In this document: positions 16,154-26,037 of the stretch, one piece after another
Numbering within the stretch: the stretch's first letter is position 1
Layout of the letters: each line of letters opens with the position of its first letter
Origin: Bradyrhizobium sp. CCBAU 53421
GTDB lineage: Bacteria; Pseudomonadota; Alphaproteobacteria; Rhizobiales; Xanthobacteraceae
Length of the DNA: 64,000 nucleotides
Reading direction: 5' to 3'
Assembly: GCF_015291625.1 (NCBI RefSeq)
Contig: NZ_CP030047.1
Location: 6,882,001 to 6,946,000 of the forward strand
Notes under the pieces: model-generated
Told to the model about the DNA's origin: nothing
Databases searched by the model: none
Seen by the model: only the letters and a program-made list of their open reading frames with translations
Made by a program: the position numbers and the translations under genes

Positions 16154-16984
16154 ATGGACGCGGTGAAACGCTACTTCCGCAGCCCGGCCGCGGTGATCGG
16201 CCTGATCCTGCTGCTGCTCATCGTCGCGATGGCTGTCAGCGCGGGCTTCCTCTATCCGCGCGATCCGCTCGCGTTGGCCGGCCGGCCGCTGGTCTGGCCA
16301 TTCTCCAATCCGCGTTTCCTGCTCGGCACCGACAATTCCGGGCGCGACATCGCCGCGCAGATCTTCTACGGCGCGCGAATCTCGCTGCTGATCGGCGGTG
16401 TCGCCACCGTGATCGCGATCATGATCGGCATCCTGGTCGGCGCCTTCGCGGGCTATTACGGCGGCTGGGTCGACAATGTCCTGATGCGGATCACCGAGGC
16501 GTTCCAGACGCTGCCGAACTTCGTGCTGCTGCTGGTGCTGGTCGCGGTGTTCGGCTCGACCCTGACCACGGTGACCATCGCGGTCGGCGTGGTGTCATGG
16601 CCGGCGCCGGCGCGGCTGACCCGCGCCGAGTTCCTGTCACTGCGCAACCGCGAATTCGTCCAGGCCGGCAAGACGCTCGGCATGAAGGACGTTCAGCTCA
16701 TCCTCGGCGAAATCCTGCCCAATGCGCTGCCGCCCGTGATCGTCTATGCCAGCGTGGTGATGGCGGTCGCGATCCTCCTGGAAAGCGCGCTCGCGTTCCT
16801 GAGGCTGTCCGATCCGAACGTCGCCTCCTGGGGCAATCTGATCGGGCTCGGCCGCGACGTGCTCCGGGTGCAATGGTACGTCTCGGCGATCCCCGGCATT
16901 GCGATCCTCGTCACCGTGCTCGCGGTGTCGCTGGTCGGCCAGGGCCTGAACGATGCACTCAATCCGAGGCTGAAGAGCCGATGA
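16154..16984 (+). CDS. Peptide-type ABC transporter permease, DppC-like
   Basis: 276 residues. The N-terminal cytoplasmic tail and first helix precede the DppC hallmark RFLLGTDNSGRDIAAQIFYGARISLLIG. The EAA-type loop is FVQAGKTLGMKDVQLILGEILPNALPPVIVYA. The stop codon overlaps the ATPase start (ATGA), so the two are translationally coupled. It pairs with the upstream DppB-like subunit. Confidence 0.92.
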   Translation: MDAVKRYFRSPAAVIGLILLLLIVAMAVSAGFLYPRDPLALAGRPLVWPFSNPRFLLGTDNSGRDIAAQIFYGARISLLIGGVATVIAIMIGILVGAFAGYYGGWVDNVLMRITEAFQTLPNFVLLLVLVAVFGSTLTTVTIAVGVVSWPAPARLTRAEFLSLRNREFVQAGKTLGMKDVQLILGEILPNALPPVIVYASVVMAVAILLESALAFLRLSDPNVASWGNLIGLGRDVLRVQWYVSAIPGIAILVTVLAVSLVGQGLNDALNPRLKSR

Positions 16985-18606
16985 GCGACGCAGTTCTTTC
17001 GCTCGACAGGCTGACGGTGCGCCTGCCCAAAGGCGCCGACCGGCTGCATGCGCTGTCCGATGTCTCGCTGTCGGTTGCGTCGAACGAGATCCTCTGCGTG
17101 GTCGGCGAGTCCGGCTCCGGCAAGTCGATGATGGCGAACGCGATCATGCGGCTGCTGCCGAACGAAGTCACGATCGAACGGGGCCGGATGATGTTCGACG
17201 GCCGCGACCTCTGCGCCGCCGATCCGGCCGAAATGCGCGAGGTGCGCGGCGCCGGGATCGCGATGATCTTCCAGGAGCCGATGACCGCGCTCAATCCACT
17301 GCGCACCATCGGCGACCAGATCGGCGAGATGTTTGCGATCCACACCGCGCTCTCGAAGGCCGAAATCAACGCCCGGGTGCTGGCGCTGCTCGAGGACGTC
17401 CGCATCCCCGACCCCAAGGCGGCCGCGAAGGCCTATCCGCACGAGCTGTCCGGCGGCCAGCGCCAGCGCGCCATGATCGCGATGGCGCTCGCGCTCGACC
17501 CGAAGCTCCTGATCGCGGACGAACCGACGACCGCGCTCGACGTCACGACCCAGGCGCAGATCCTGAAGCTGATCCGCGATCTGCAGCAGCGCAAGAAGAC
17601 CGCGGTGCTGTTCATCACCCATGATTTCGGTGTCGTGGCGGAGATTGCCGACCGCGTCGTGGTGATGCAACACGGCGCAATCGTCGAGCAGGGCAAGGCC
17701 GACAACGTACTGAACGATCCGCAGCATGCCTACACCAAGCAGCTGATATCAGCCGTTCCGCCGCTGACGGCGCCGCCGCCGCGCATCCTCTCCGGCAAGG
17801 ACATCCTGACCATCGACGGGGTTTCAAAAACCTATCGCACCGGCGGCTTCCTCGGCCGCGGCGCGCGGGTCACCGAGGCGGTCAAGAACGTCTCGCTGCG
17901 CCTGCCGCGCGGTGCGACGCTCGGCATCGTCGGCGAGTCCGGTTCGGGCAAATCGACGCTGGCGCGCTGCATCGTGCGGCTGATCGATCCCGACAGCGGA
18001 TCGATCGTGCTCGACGGCAAGGACTGGGCGAAGCTCGGCCGCGACGAGATCAGGCGCGAGACACGCCACATCCAGATGGTATTCCAGGATCCGTTCGCCT
18101 CGCTCAACCCGCGCCGCAAGGCGGCGGAGCTCGTGGCGCAGGGACCGATCGTGCACGGCACCGACCGCGCCATCGCGATCGCGGAGGCGCGAAAACTGTT
18201 CGAGCTGGTCGGCCTCGATCCGTCCGCCGGCGATCGCTATCCGCACGAATTCTCCGGCGGCCAGCGCCAGCGCATCGGGCTCGCACGTGCACTGGCGTTG
18301 AAGCCCGACGTGCTGGTCGCCGACGAGCCGGTCTCGGCGCTCGACGTCTCGGTGCAGGCGCAAGTCCTGAAGCTGCTTGCCGGGCTGCGTCAACAGCTCG
18401 GCCTCTCCATCATCTTCATCACCCATGATCTGCGGGTCGCCGCGCAGATCTGCGATCTCGTCGCCGTGATGAAGGATGGCGCCGTGGTCGAGCAAGGCCT
18501 GACCGCCGAGGTGTTCGGCAAGCCCCAGCATCCCTATACGCAAGCGCTACTGTCGGCGATTCCCGGCGGCGCGTTCGCGCGCGAGCACGATACCGCGACC
18601 GTGTAG
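16981..18606 (+). CDS. Fused double-domain ABC ATPase for the peptide importer (DppD-DppF type)
   Basis: 541 residues in two tandem ATPase domains, replacing the usual two separate DppD and DppF subunits. Domain 1 has Walker [11 protein letters not shown] (about 42-51), signature LSGGQRQRA and Walker [13 protein letters not shown]. Domain 2 has Walker [11 protein letters not shown] (about 320), signature FSGGQRQRI and Walker [13 protein letters not shown]. Both domains carry the ITHD switch. The start at 16981 overlaps the permease stop by four bases. Fused forms are common in rhizobia. It ends the importer operon. Confidence 0.92.
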   Translation: MSDAVLSLDRLTVRLPKGADRLHALSDVSLSVASNEILCVVGESGSGKSMMANAIMRLLPNEVTIERGRMMFDGRDLCAADPAEMREVRGAGIAMIFQEPMTALNPLRTIGDQIGEMFAIHTALSKAEINARVLALLEDVRIPDPKAAAKAYPHELSGGQRQRAMIAMALALDPKLLIADEPTTALDVTTQAQILKLIRDLQQRKKTAVLFITHDFGVVAEIADRVVVMQHGAIVEQGKADNVLNDPQHAYTKQLISAVPPLTAPPPRILSGKDILTIDGVSKTYRTGGFLGRGARVTEAVKNVSLRLPRGATLGIVGESGSGKSTLARCIVRLIDPDSGSIVLDGKDWAKLGRDEIRRETRHIQMVFQDPFASLNPRRKAAELVAQGPIVHGTDRAIAIAEARKLFELVGLDPSAGDRYPHEFSGGQRQRIGLARALALKPDVLVADEPVSALDVSVQAQVLKLLAGLRQQLGLSIIFITHDLRVAAQICDLVAVMKDGAVVEQGLTAEVFGKPQHPYTQALLSAIPGGAFAREHDTATV

Positions 18607-18623
18607 CCGGGCGCGCGCGGTCC

Positions 18624-19769
18624 CTACTCCGCCGCTTGTGGCTTTGGCTCCTCGCGCAGCCGAAAGCGCTTCAGCAATCCGGATACCGTGTCGCGGAAGC
18701 CGCCATATTCCAGCTCGGAATAGGGTAGCATCGCGGCACCGGACCAGCCCTGGCTGCGCATCTCGATCGCCTTGCGCTGCGCCCGCTGGCGGACCTCGTC
18801 CCACGCAAGGTTGTCAAAGAAATCGGTATAGGACTCCGAGAACTTCCCGTCCCGGTCGATCGAGAAGCCGACGCAGGAAACGATCGGCAGGCAGTACATC
18901 CCCGTCACCGGGGTGTTGAGCGGCACCGGCATCAGCGGCATCACATGCGAGCCGCGCGCATCGCCGCCCACGAAGTGCGCCTTGGCGAAGGGCGAGATGA
19001 TTTCTTCGGGCGCCGCGAAAATGCCCTGGTTCCTGACGACCGCGACCGGATCATCCTTGCCGGTGTACTTGCCTGCGATGGAGTGAAGGCGCTGCGCCGA
19101 AACGGCGACGGCGACCTCGCCATAGGTTTTCGAGACGATGCGGTCAATGCCGAAGCGCTCGTTGTCGCGAAGCAGCGCCGCAATGTGGTAGCCGTCCGCG
19201 GGCGCATCGAGTTCGATCACGCTGTCGCCGGCGGTGTTGTCCATATCGATGATATGGAAACGGAAGCCCTTGATCATCGGGGGCAGCATCAGCCCCGCGC
19301 AATACATGGGATCGGCAAAAGCCAGATAGAGCGGCAGGTTGTAGGCGCCGGGGCCGCATTTGTCTGCGGCGAACACCATGAAGGACTCCGCGGGTCTCGC
19401 GCCCGAGAGGCTGTGGTCGAAGCTGAGTTCGGCGACGGCGGGGCCCGCGCCGCGAACGTTTCCCGAAGGGGCGTCGACGAGAAGATCCTGGCCGGCGCCG
19501 TAGAGCCCGGAGGTCTTCGCAACCGCAGTGGCCGCGAGAAACGTCTTCCAGGCGAATTGGTGGACTTCGGAGCTCCCTTCGCCCCGCGTGTGCGTCATGA
19601 TGATCGCGATGTCGTCGCCGGTATGGCGCACGAAACCGTCGATCAGGAGACCGTTGTCGATCGCTTTCGCGACCTCCCCTTCGACTGCCGCCATCATGCG
19701 CGCAGATGGTTTCGTGTGGCCCCCAACGGAGCCAATGTCAGCCTTGATGACCGAAATGGTGAGTTTCAT
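18624..19769 (-). CDS. fbp: Class V (archaeal-type) fructose-1,6-bisphosphatase / FBP aldolase-phosphatase
   Basis: 381 residues from the ATG at 19769, chosen because GGAGGG lies six bases upstream. The sequence reads as the archaeal bifunctional FBP aldolase/phosphatase family: MKLTISVIKADIGSVGGH, HTGDDIAIIMTHTRGE, GQDLLVDAPSGNVRGAGP, GKYTGKDDPV and GSHVMPLMPVP. The acidic GDD and KADIG motifs bind Mg2+ in the family. Those enzymes make fructose-6-phosphate from triose phosphates or FBP in gluconeogenesis. This family is unusual in Alphaproteobacteria, so transfer is plausible. A phosphofructokinase gene lies 215 bp upstream on the same strand. Whether the aldolase activity is retained needs a check of the Schiff-base lysine. 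Confidence 0.85.
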   Translation of the reverse strand: MKLTISVIKADIGSVGGHTKPSARMMAAVEGEVAKAIDNGLLIDGFVRHTGDDIAIIMTHTRGEGSSEVHQFAWKTFLAATAVAKTSGLYGAGQDLLVDAPSGNVRGAGPAVAELSFDHSLSGARPAESFMVFAADKCGPGAYNLPLYLAFADPMYCAGLMLPPMIKGFRFHIIDMDNTAGDSVIELDAPADGYHIAALLRDNERFGIDRIVSKTYGEVAVAVSAQRLHSIAGKYTGKDDPVAVVRNQGIFAAPEEIISPFAKAHFVGGDARGSHVMPLMPVPLNTPVTGMYCLPIVSCVGFSIDRDGKFSESYTDFFDNLAWDEVRQRAQRKAIEMRSQGWSGAAMLPYSELEYGGFRDTVSGLLKRFRLREEPKPQAAE

Positions 19770-19984
19770 GAGCATCCCTCCGACCGCAGCGCAGCGCCTT
19801 CGCCTCGGCGCTCGCTGCGCCGGGGGCGACGGCGCGCTCATTTGCGAAAAAGAACGTCGTGTGGTGCGACAGGTTCCCCGCGCAAATTCGTTGCGGAACT
19901 ATGGCTCCTCCGTCACCGCGTGTCGATACGGGATATCGACGCATCTGGAATAGCTCGTCATGCTCGATGGGGTTACCACCCGCC

Positions 19985-21172
19985 CTATGAAGCGCGGTTG
20001 AGAAAGATCGGCAGGCCCCGCTTGTTGGAATAGAGAGGACGGTAGCGCTCCGTGTTGTACGCGCTGGCGACGTCCAATTTGCGTGGCCCGAGCTTGGCGT
20101 CGGGGATCGGCACGAGGTCGTAGCGGCCCTCGACCAGCGCCGACATGAGGCCGGTTTTGCCTTCCAGGATTGCATCGTAGGCCATATTGCCGAACGTCAG
20201 CGCCACCAGCTTGTCGATGAAGTCCGGATCGCCTGACCGAAGGTCGTAGGTGAGGTCAGAGACGATCGTCTCCTCGCCGGTGCGCCGCTTGATCTCGTCC
20301 GCGAACGCTTCGGCCACGCTCGCCTTCCTGCGGTGACCGTAGGCGTCAGGCTCGCCGAATTCCTGCACCTTGTAGCCCTCCCACTCGGCGCCCTCGCTGA
20401 GCACGATCAGCGCGTAGTTGCTTGGGTTGCCGTGCTTGTCATCGACAAGAAGCTGGATCAGCTTGTCGAGATTGACCTTGTGCTCCGGTATGGCGCATCG
20501 GATAGAGGTTGCGTATGCGGTATAGAGTGCCGTAAAGCCGGCATCGCGGCCAAAGACGCGGAAAATGCCGATTCGCTCGTGCGAGCCGACGGTGGTGCGC
20601 TGGCGCTGGATGGCATCGCTGGCACGGGTGATCGCGGTCGAGAAGCCGATGCAGTATTCGGTGTTGCGAACGTCGTTGTCCATCGTCTTCGGGATGGCAA
20701 TGATCTTGACGCCGAGCCCGTTGAGCTTATCCGCATAGCTGAGAGTATCGTCGCCACCGATGGCGATCAGATGCTCGATGCCGAGCCCCGCGAGGTTCGC
20801 TAGCACCTGGCTGGTGAGATCGCACGTCGTGGTTGCGATGCCACCCTTAGTGCTCCGGGAAACCGGAAAGTCGCGGCCCGCGAGATGATCGGGCAATTTC
20901 TTCATTTTGGAGGGATTGGTGCGGCTCGAGTGCAGCACGGTGCCGCCGCGCCGATCGATGACACGGGTGTTTTCGCGGTTCAGCGGGATGATGTAGTGGG
21001 ACTTGCTGGCCGGGTCGTCGAGGTTCAGGTGTGTGAGGGCCTCCCAGCCGCGGCGGAGACCGACAACCTCGATGTCGTCCTCGCTGCCGCGATAAGTCAC
21101 GCTCTTGATCACGGCGTTGAGGCCAGGGACGTCACCGCCGCCCGTGAGAATACCAATGCGCTTCCTCGCCAT
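19985..21172 (-). CDS. 6-phosphofructokinase, probably pyrophosphate-dependent
   Basis: 395 residues from the ATG at 21172 (GGAGGTGGGC just upstream). It begins MARKRIGILTGGGDVPGLNA, the nucleotide/PPi-site glycine loop. The diagnostic positions are GGDDT (139-143) rather than GGDGT and PKTMDND (161-167) rather than PGTIDND. In the phosphofructokinase family the second Asp and this Lys mark pyrophosphate-using enzymes, although some eukaryotic ATP enzymes share the Lys. With PPi the step from fructose-6-phosphate to FBP is reversible. It stands just upstream of the class V FBPase gene, suggesting a small sugar-phosphate module. Confidence 0.85.
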   Translation of the reverse strand: MARKRIGILTGGGDVPGLNAVIKSVTYRGSEDDIEVVGLRRGWEALTHLNLDDPASKSHYIIPLNRENTRVIDRRGGTVLHSSRTNPSKMKKLPDHLAGRDFPVSRSTKGGIATTTCDLTSQVLANLAGLGIEHLIAIGGDDTLSYADKLNGLGVKIIAIPKTMDNDVRNTEYCIGFSTAITRASDAIQRQRTTVGSHERIGIFRVFGRDAGFTALYTAYATSIRCAIPEHKVNLDKLIQLLVDDKHGNPSNYALIVLSEGAEWEGYKVQEFGEPDAYGHRRKASVAEAFADEIKRRTGEETIVSDLTYDLRSGDPDFIDKLVALTFGNMAYDAILEGKTGLMSALVEGRYDLVPIPDAKLGPRKLDVASAYNTERYRPLYSNKRGLPIFLNRAS

Positions 21173-21325
21173 GCCCACCTCCCAGGACTCGGTATGTGGC
21201 AATAACGCCTGCGTCGCGTCGGGGTTTCCACAACACTGTCCGCCAACGGCGGAATCCTCGTGATCGCGGCGCTCCACCGGACCAGTTTGGGCTCCCATTC
21301 TTCGAAGCGCAACGTTGGTCCGCGT

Positions 21326-22693
21326 TCACCTTGACCGGCGCGAGGCGAGGAAATACTCGGCCCAACGCAGCAATTCGAAGCGATCGCCCTTGATCAGCTC
21401 CTGTGCATCGCGGCGCCGGTAGAGCAACAGCATCCAGGGCGCGAGCTTGCGCAGCAATCCGTGCGCCATGTACTGCACCGTCTCGGTGAACGGCAGCGCC
21501 AGCTCGCTGTCCGGCACGCCCTGCACGGCCCGCGCCAATTCGCGGCCGAGCGGGATCGTCAGTGCGACGGCGCGGCCGTTGCAGCCGGTCCAGCCATAGG
21601 CATTCGGTCCGAGGCGATGCATGCGCGGCAGGAAATCCGCCGTCATCCCGACATAGCCGTTCCAGACATAGTCGAAGGAGACGTCGCCGATCTGCGGCCA
21701 CAGGCGCTGCAGCCGCTCGGTCACCCGCGCCTTCAGCCGCCCGGTCTTGTCGCCGGGGCCGAGCACGGCGCCGCCGGTGACCAGCCGATTGCGGGCGTCG
21801 TAGCGCGCGAAATACAGCTCGCCATGGGTGTCGGACATCGCCTGTCGGCCGGGGATGATGGTTTTGCGGACATTGTCCGACAGCGGCTGCGTCGCCATCT
21901 GCCACGACAGCACCGGCATCACTTCGGTGGCGATCTCAGGCACCAGCGATTTCGCGAACTCGCCGCTATAGGCGTTGGTCGCGACCACCAGCGCGCGACC
22001 GGAGATTTCGCCCCTCTCGGTCTTCACCACCCAGCGATCGCCGCGGCGTTCGAAACTGAGCGCAGGCGAACGGGCGTAGATCCGCGCGCCGAGGCCGAGC
22101 ACGGTGCGCGCAAGTCCCCGCGCCAGCGCCAGCGGGTTGACGTGACCGCCGGTCTTGTTCCAGAAGCCGCCATACCACGCATCCGAGCCGAGCATGTCCC
22201 TGGTCTGGTCGCGCGACAGCAATTCGACCGGAGCGCCGAATTTCGACCATTGCTTTACCCGCCGCTCCGCGATCTTGATCCGGCCTGGGGAATGCACCGG
22301 CTGCACCCAGCCGGCCTGCTCCTGCTCGGCCTCGATGTTGTAGCGCTTGACGACGTCGAACAGGATTGCCGCACTGTCGCGCAGCATCGCGACGAAGCGC
22401 TCGCCGGCCGCGCCATGTCTTTTGATGATGTCGTCGGGATCGGGGCGCGACAGCGTCGGGATCACCTGGCCATTATTGCGACCGGAGGCGCCCCAGCCCG
22501 GCTCGGCGGCCTCGACGATCGCGACGTCGACATTGGCCTCGCGCAGGTGCAGCGCGGTCGATAGACCCGTGAAGCCGCCGCCGATGATGACGACATCGGC
22601 CTGTTGCGCGCCGGTCAATTCGGGACAATCGGGGCCGGGTGGCGTCACTGCTGCCCAGAGCGAATTGGGCCAGCGTACGGCATTGCTGCTCAT
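21326..22693 (-). CDS. FAD-dependent amine/amino-acid oxidoreductase (DadA/PuuB-like)
   Basis: 455 residues. The ATG at 22693 follows AAAGGA by five bases; 22696 is an alternative. Residues 33-60 hold the FAD-binding Rossmann motif DVVIIGGGFTGLSTALHLRE, followed by GASGRNNGQVIPTLSRPDPDD, a landmark of gamma-glutamylputrescine oxidase/glycine oxidase-like enzymes. The C-terminal FAD segment is GYVGMTADFLPRMHRLGPNAYGWTGCNGRAVALTIPLG. It probably oxidises a secondary or primary amine, releasing H2O2. A palindromic repeat lies in the short gap before the divergent VOC gene. The substrate is unassigned. Confidence 0.85.
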   Translation of the reverse strand: MSSNAVRWPNSLWAAVTPPGPDCPELTGAQQADVVIIGGGFTGLSTALHLREANVDVAIVEAAEPGWGASGRNNGQVIPTLSRPDPDDIIKRHGAAGERFVAMLRDSAAILFDVVKRYNIEAEQEQAGWVQPVHSPGRIKIAERRVKQWSKFGAPVELLSRDQTRDMLGSDAWYGGFWNKTGGHVNPLALARGLARTVLGLGARIYARSPALSFERRGDRWVVKTERGEISGRALVVATNAYSGEFAKSLVPEIATEVMPVLSWQMATQPLSDNVRKTIIPGRQAMSDTHGELYFARYDARNRLVTGGAVLGPGDKTGRLKARVTERLQRLWPQIGDVSFDYVWNGYVGMTADFLPRMHRLGPNAYGWTGCNGRAVALTIPLGRELARAVQGVPDSELALPFTETVQYMAHGLLRKLAPWMLLLYRRRDAQELIKGDRFELLRWAEYFLASRRSR

Positions 22694-22737
22694 CATGATC
22701 CTTTCTTGCGGGCGCCCGATCATTCTGGTTAGCTTTA

Positions 22738-22790
22738 TAGCGTTTTCGAGCGAAGGGGATACACCTTCGCGCCAAGAAAACGTCACAGCA
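22738..22790. repeat. Palindromic repeat element (GCGTTTTCGAGCGAAG family), diverged copy
   Basis: TAGCGTTTTCGAGCGAAGGG followed by a CGCGCCAAGAAAACG arm matches the palindromic half of the composite repeats at 12695-12742 and 60341-60390. It sits in the divergent promoter region, so it may overlap control sequences of the flanking genes. Confidence 0.5.
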
Positions 22791-22813
22791 AATTCCAGCC
22801 GGGAAGACAACAA

Positions 22814-23668
22814 GTGGCACTCAAGAACGTCATTGGAATCGATCACGCCGTGGTCATGGTGAAGGACCTCGACAAGGCCGCCGAGAATTACAAGCGGCTC
22901 GGCTTCACCGTGTCGCCGCGCGGCACCCACAGCGCGCATATGGGATCGGGCAACTACACCATCATGTTCGACCCCGACTACATGGAGTTGCTCGGCGTGC
23001 TGACGCCGACAGAGCACAATGCGCCGGCGCGCGCCTTTCTCGAGAAGCGCGGCGAAGGCATCGAACGCATCGCGTTCACCGCGTTGGATTCGGCGCTAGG
23101 CGCCGAGGAGACCCGCGCGCGCGGCTATCCGCCGATCGGCCCGACTGATTTCGAACGGCCGGTGACCTTGCCTGATGGCACCGTCTCGGCGGCGAAATTC
23201 CGCACCTTCCAGTGGCCGACCGCGGAAGCACCCGGCGGCGTCCGCATCTTCGCCTGCCAGCACAAGACCCGCGAGACGGTGTGGATTCCCGAACTGATGA
23301 CCCACGCCAATGGGGCAAAGCGCCTCAAGCAGGCGCTGATCGTCTCGCCGGATCCCGCAAGCGATGCCGCGCATCTCTCCAGGATGATCGACATCGCCGT
23401 CAGGCGCGATCCCGACGGTGCGGTTGCGGTGCCGTCCGGCGGCGACCGCGCCGATTTCGTGTTCCTGACCCGGGATCAGCTCGGCAAACGCTATCCCGGC
23501 GTGTCGCTGGATGGCCTGCCTGAGCGCGGCGGCGCCGGCCTCGTGCTCGCCGCCGACCTCACCGCCACCGAGAAGGCTCTGGGCGCGACCGGTGTGAAGA
23601 GCGGTGGCGGCATCACCGTGCCGCCGGCCGCTGCGAACGGCACCCTGCTCGCTTTCGTCAAGGCATAG
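22814..23668 (+). CDS. VOC-superfamily (glyoxalase-like) protein
   Basis: 284 residues starting at GTG 22814. The N-terminal half is a glyoxalase/dioxygenase-fold module (IDHAVVMVKDLDKAAENYKRLGFTVSPRGTHSAHMGSGNYTIMF with YMELLGVL). This is the glyoxalase_3-like arrangement, with a longer C-terminal half including FACQHKTRETVWIPELMTHANGAKRL. Members bind a divalent metal through His and Glu and catalyse isomerisation, epimerisation or dioxygenation. The first His (residue 10) and Glu59 are candidate ligands. It is divergent from the FAD oxidoreductase; no partner genes identify the substrate. Confidence 0.78.
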   Translation: MALKNVIGIDHAVVMVKDLDKAAENYKRLGFTVSPRGTHSAHMGSGNYTIMFDPDYMELLGVLTPTEHNAPARAFLEKRGEGIERIAFTALDSALGAEETRARGYPPIGPTDFERPVTLPDGTVSAAKFRTFQWPTAEAPGGVRIFACQHKTRETVWIPELMTHANGAKRLKQALIVSPDPASDAAHLSRMIDIAVRRDPDGAVAVPSGGDRADFVFLTRDQLGKRYPGVSLDGLPERGGAGLVLAADLTATEKALGATGVKSGGGITVPPAAANGTLLAFVKA

Positions 23669-23779
23669 CCGCCATACCATGCGCGGCGTTATGCAACGGC
23701 GCCGCGCATGTGGGGGCTAGGCACGGAAAGTTGAGACGCTAGTATCTCTCCCAAACAAGAACCGTCCAGGGAGAGAAAC

Positions 23780-25102
23780 ATGTCGCATCACCTGATCTCG
23801 CGCCGGCAGATGCTGGCCGGCACGGCTGCCGCGGGCGCCGTCGGATTGACCGGATTTCCGGCCCGCGCCGAGGTCAACTGGAAGAAATACGCGGGCACCA
23901 CGCTCGAAGTCAGCCTCGCCAAGGGACCGCGCGGCGACAACTTACAAAAATACATCAAGGAATTCACCGAGCTCACCGGTATCAAGGTCGAATCGGAGCA
24001 GGTCCCCGAGCAGCAGCAGCGCCAGAAATGCGTGATCGAGCTGTCCTCGGGCAAGCCGAGCTTCGACGTCGTGCACCTCAGCTATCACGTGCAGAAGCGG
24101 CAATTCGAGAAGGCCGGCTGGCTCGCCGACATGTCGGGCTATCTCAAGGATCCGAGCATGACGCTGCCGGATCTCGTTGAGAGCGATTTCTCCGCCGCCG
24201 GCCTGCAATATGCGCGCAACGACAAGGGCCAGATGCTGTCGCTGCCGTGGTCGGTCGACTATTTCATCCTCTACTACAACAAGGAGCTGTTCCAGAAGAA
24301 GGGCGTCGAGGTCCCGAAGACGCTGGACGAGATGGCGGTCGCCGCCGAGAAGCTCACCGATCCGAAGGAAGGCATCTACGGTTTCGTCGGCCGCGGCTTG
24401 CGCAACGCCAACATGGCGATGTGGACCAACTTCTATCTGAACTATGGCGGCGAATTCCTCGATGCGAAGGGCAACATCCTGACCGACGGCCCCGAGGCGG
24501 TCGAAGCCACAAAACTCTATCAGCGGCTGTTGACGAAATGCGCGCCGCCCGGCGTCGCCGGCTTCAACTGGATGGAGTCGATGGCCTCGTTCACGCAAGG
24601 CCGGTCGGCGATGTGGATCGACGCCGATGGCTGGGCGCCGCCGCTGGAAGACCCCAACGCCTCGCGCGTCGTCGGCAAGGTCGGCTACACGCTGGTGCCC
24701 GCCGGCCCCAAGGGCAAATTCTCGTCGACCTATGGCGACGGCGTCGGCATCGCCGCGGCAAGCAAGAACAAGGAAGCCGCGTACCTGCTCTGCCAATGGG
24801 TGGTCTCGCGGGGACAGGGCGCCCGCCTGCTGCAGGCCGGCGGCGGCGTGCCGTTCCGCAACTCCATCGTCGACGATGCCGAGGTCGCCAAGGGCGTCAA
24901 GACCAAGGAATGGCTGCAGTCGGTGGTCGATTCCGCCAAGATCTCGAAGCTCGGCCTGCCGGTCATCATCCCGGTCGCCGAGTTCCGCGACATCGTCGGT
25001 GCGGCGCTGACCGCGACGCTGTCGGGCGCCGATCCCGCCACCGAGCTGAAGAAGGCGCACGAGCAATTCCGCCCCATCCTGGAGCGTAGTGAAAAAGCGT
25101 GA
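23780..25102 (+). CDS. Tat-exported sugar-type ABC transporter substrate-binding protein
   Basis: 440 residues. The N-terminus SRRQMLAGTAAAGAVGLTGFPARA is a twin-arginine signal. The mature protein belongs to extracellular solute-binding family 1 (MalE/UgpB type): TTLEVSLAKGPRGDNLQKYIKEFTELTGIKV, DVVHLSYHVQKRQFEKAGWLADMSGY and FTQGRSAMWIDADGW. AGGGAGAG lies before the ATG. The stop overlaps the next start (GTGA). Together with the two downstream permeases it forms a sugar or polyol importer; no ATPase gene is nearby. Confidence 0.9.
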   Translation: MSHHLISRRQMLAGTAAAGAVGLTGFPARAEVNWKKYAGTTLEVSLAKGPRGDNLQKYIKEFTELTGIKVESEQVPEQQQRQKCVIELSSGKPSFDVVHLSYHVQKRQFEKAGWLADMSGYLKDPSMTLPDLVESDFSAAGLQYARNDKGQMLSLPWSVDYFILYYNKELFQKKGVEVPKTLDEMAVAAEKLTDPKEGIYGFVGRGLRNANMAMWTNFYLNYGGEFLDAKGNILTDGPEAVEATKLYQRLLTKCAPPGVAGFNWMESMASFTQGRSAMWIDADGWAPPLEDPNASRVVGKVGYTLVPAGPKGKFSSTYGDGVGIAAASKNKEAAYLLCQWVVSRGQGARLLQAGGGVPFRNSIVDDAEVAKGVKTKEWLQSVVDSAKISKLGLPVIIPVAEFRDIVGAALTATLSGADPATELKKAHEQFRPILERSEKA

Positions 25103-26037
25103 GCGCGGTGACAGAAGCTTCGCCGGCGGCGACCGAAAACGAGCCGCCGGCGCGTGAATGGCGTCCGCCGTCCTACTGGCCATTCGTGATTCCGGCGCTC
25201 GTCGTGGTGCTGGCGGTGATCATCTTTCCCTGGGTGTTCACGATCTGGATGAGCCTGCAGGAATGGAAGGTCGGCTCGCCGACCGTCTTCGTCGGGCTCG
25301 CCAACTATTTGCGGCTGCCGACCGATCCGCGCTTCGTCGAGGCGGTCGGGCATACGCTGTCCTACACCGCGCTGTCGGTGCTGCTGCCGCTGGTGTTCGG
25401 CACGCTGGCGGCAGTGGTGTTTCACCAGAAATTCGCCGCGCGCGGCTTCCTGCGCGGCATCTTCATCATGCCGATGATGGCAACCCCGGTGGCGATCGCG
25501 CTGGTGTGGACCATGATGTTCCACCCGCAGCTTGGCGTGCTGAACTACCTGCTGTCGCTGGTCGGCCTGCCGCCGCAGCTCTGGGTGTTCAACCCGACAA
25601 CGGTGATCCCATCGCTGGTGCTGGTCGAGACCTGGCAATGGACGCCGCTGGTGATGCTGATCGTGCTCGGCGGCCTCGCCGCGATCCCGACCGAGCCCTA
25701 TGAGAGCGCGCAGATCGACGGCGCTAATTTCTGGCAGGTGTTCCGCTTCATCACGCTCCCCCTGATCATGCCGTTCCTGTTCATCGCCGGCATGATCCGG
25801 ATGATCGACGCGGTGAAAAGCTTCGACATCATCTTCGCGATCACGCAAGGCGGGCCGGGCTCGGCGTCGGAGACCATCAACGTCTATCTCTACAGCGTCG
25901 CCTTTGTCTATTACGACCTCGGCTACGGCTCGGCGATCGCGGTGGTGTTCTTTCTGCTGATCGTGGCGCTGGCGGCGCTGCTGCTCTATCTGCGCAAGCG
26001 CCTGCTTTGGTCCTCAGAGCTCGGGGGCGAGGCATGA
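25099..26037 (+). CDS. Sugar-type ABC transporter permease (MalF/UgpA-like)
   Basis: 312 residues starting at GTG 25099, overlapping the binding-protein stop by four bases. It has six membrane helices after a proline-rich cytoplasmic tail. The EAA loop is YESAQIDGANFWQVFRFITLPLIMPFLF, followed by IIFAITQGGPGSASETINVYLY, typical of the MalF/UgpA group. It overlaps the next permease by four bases (ATGA). Confidence 0.92.
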   Translation: MSAVTEASPAATENEPPAREWRPPSYWPFVIPALVVVLAVIIFPWVFTIWMSLQEWKVGSPTVFVGLANYLRLPTDPRFVEAVGHTLSYTALSVLLPLVFGTLAAVVFHQKFAARGFLRGIFIMPMMATPVAIALVWTMMFHPQLGVLNYLLSLVGLPPQLWVFNPTTVIPSLVLVETWQWTPLVMLIVLGGLAAIPTEPYESAQIDGANFWQVFRFITLPLIMPFLFIAGMIRMIDAVKSFDIIFAITQGGPGSASETINVYLYSVAFVYYDLGYGSAIAVVFFLLIVALAALLLYLRKRLLWSSELGGEA

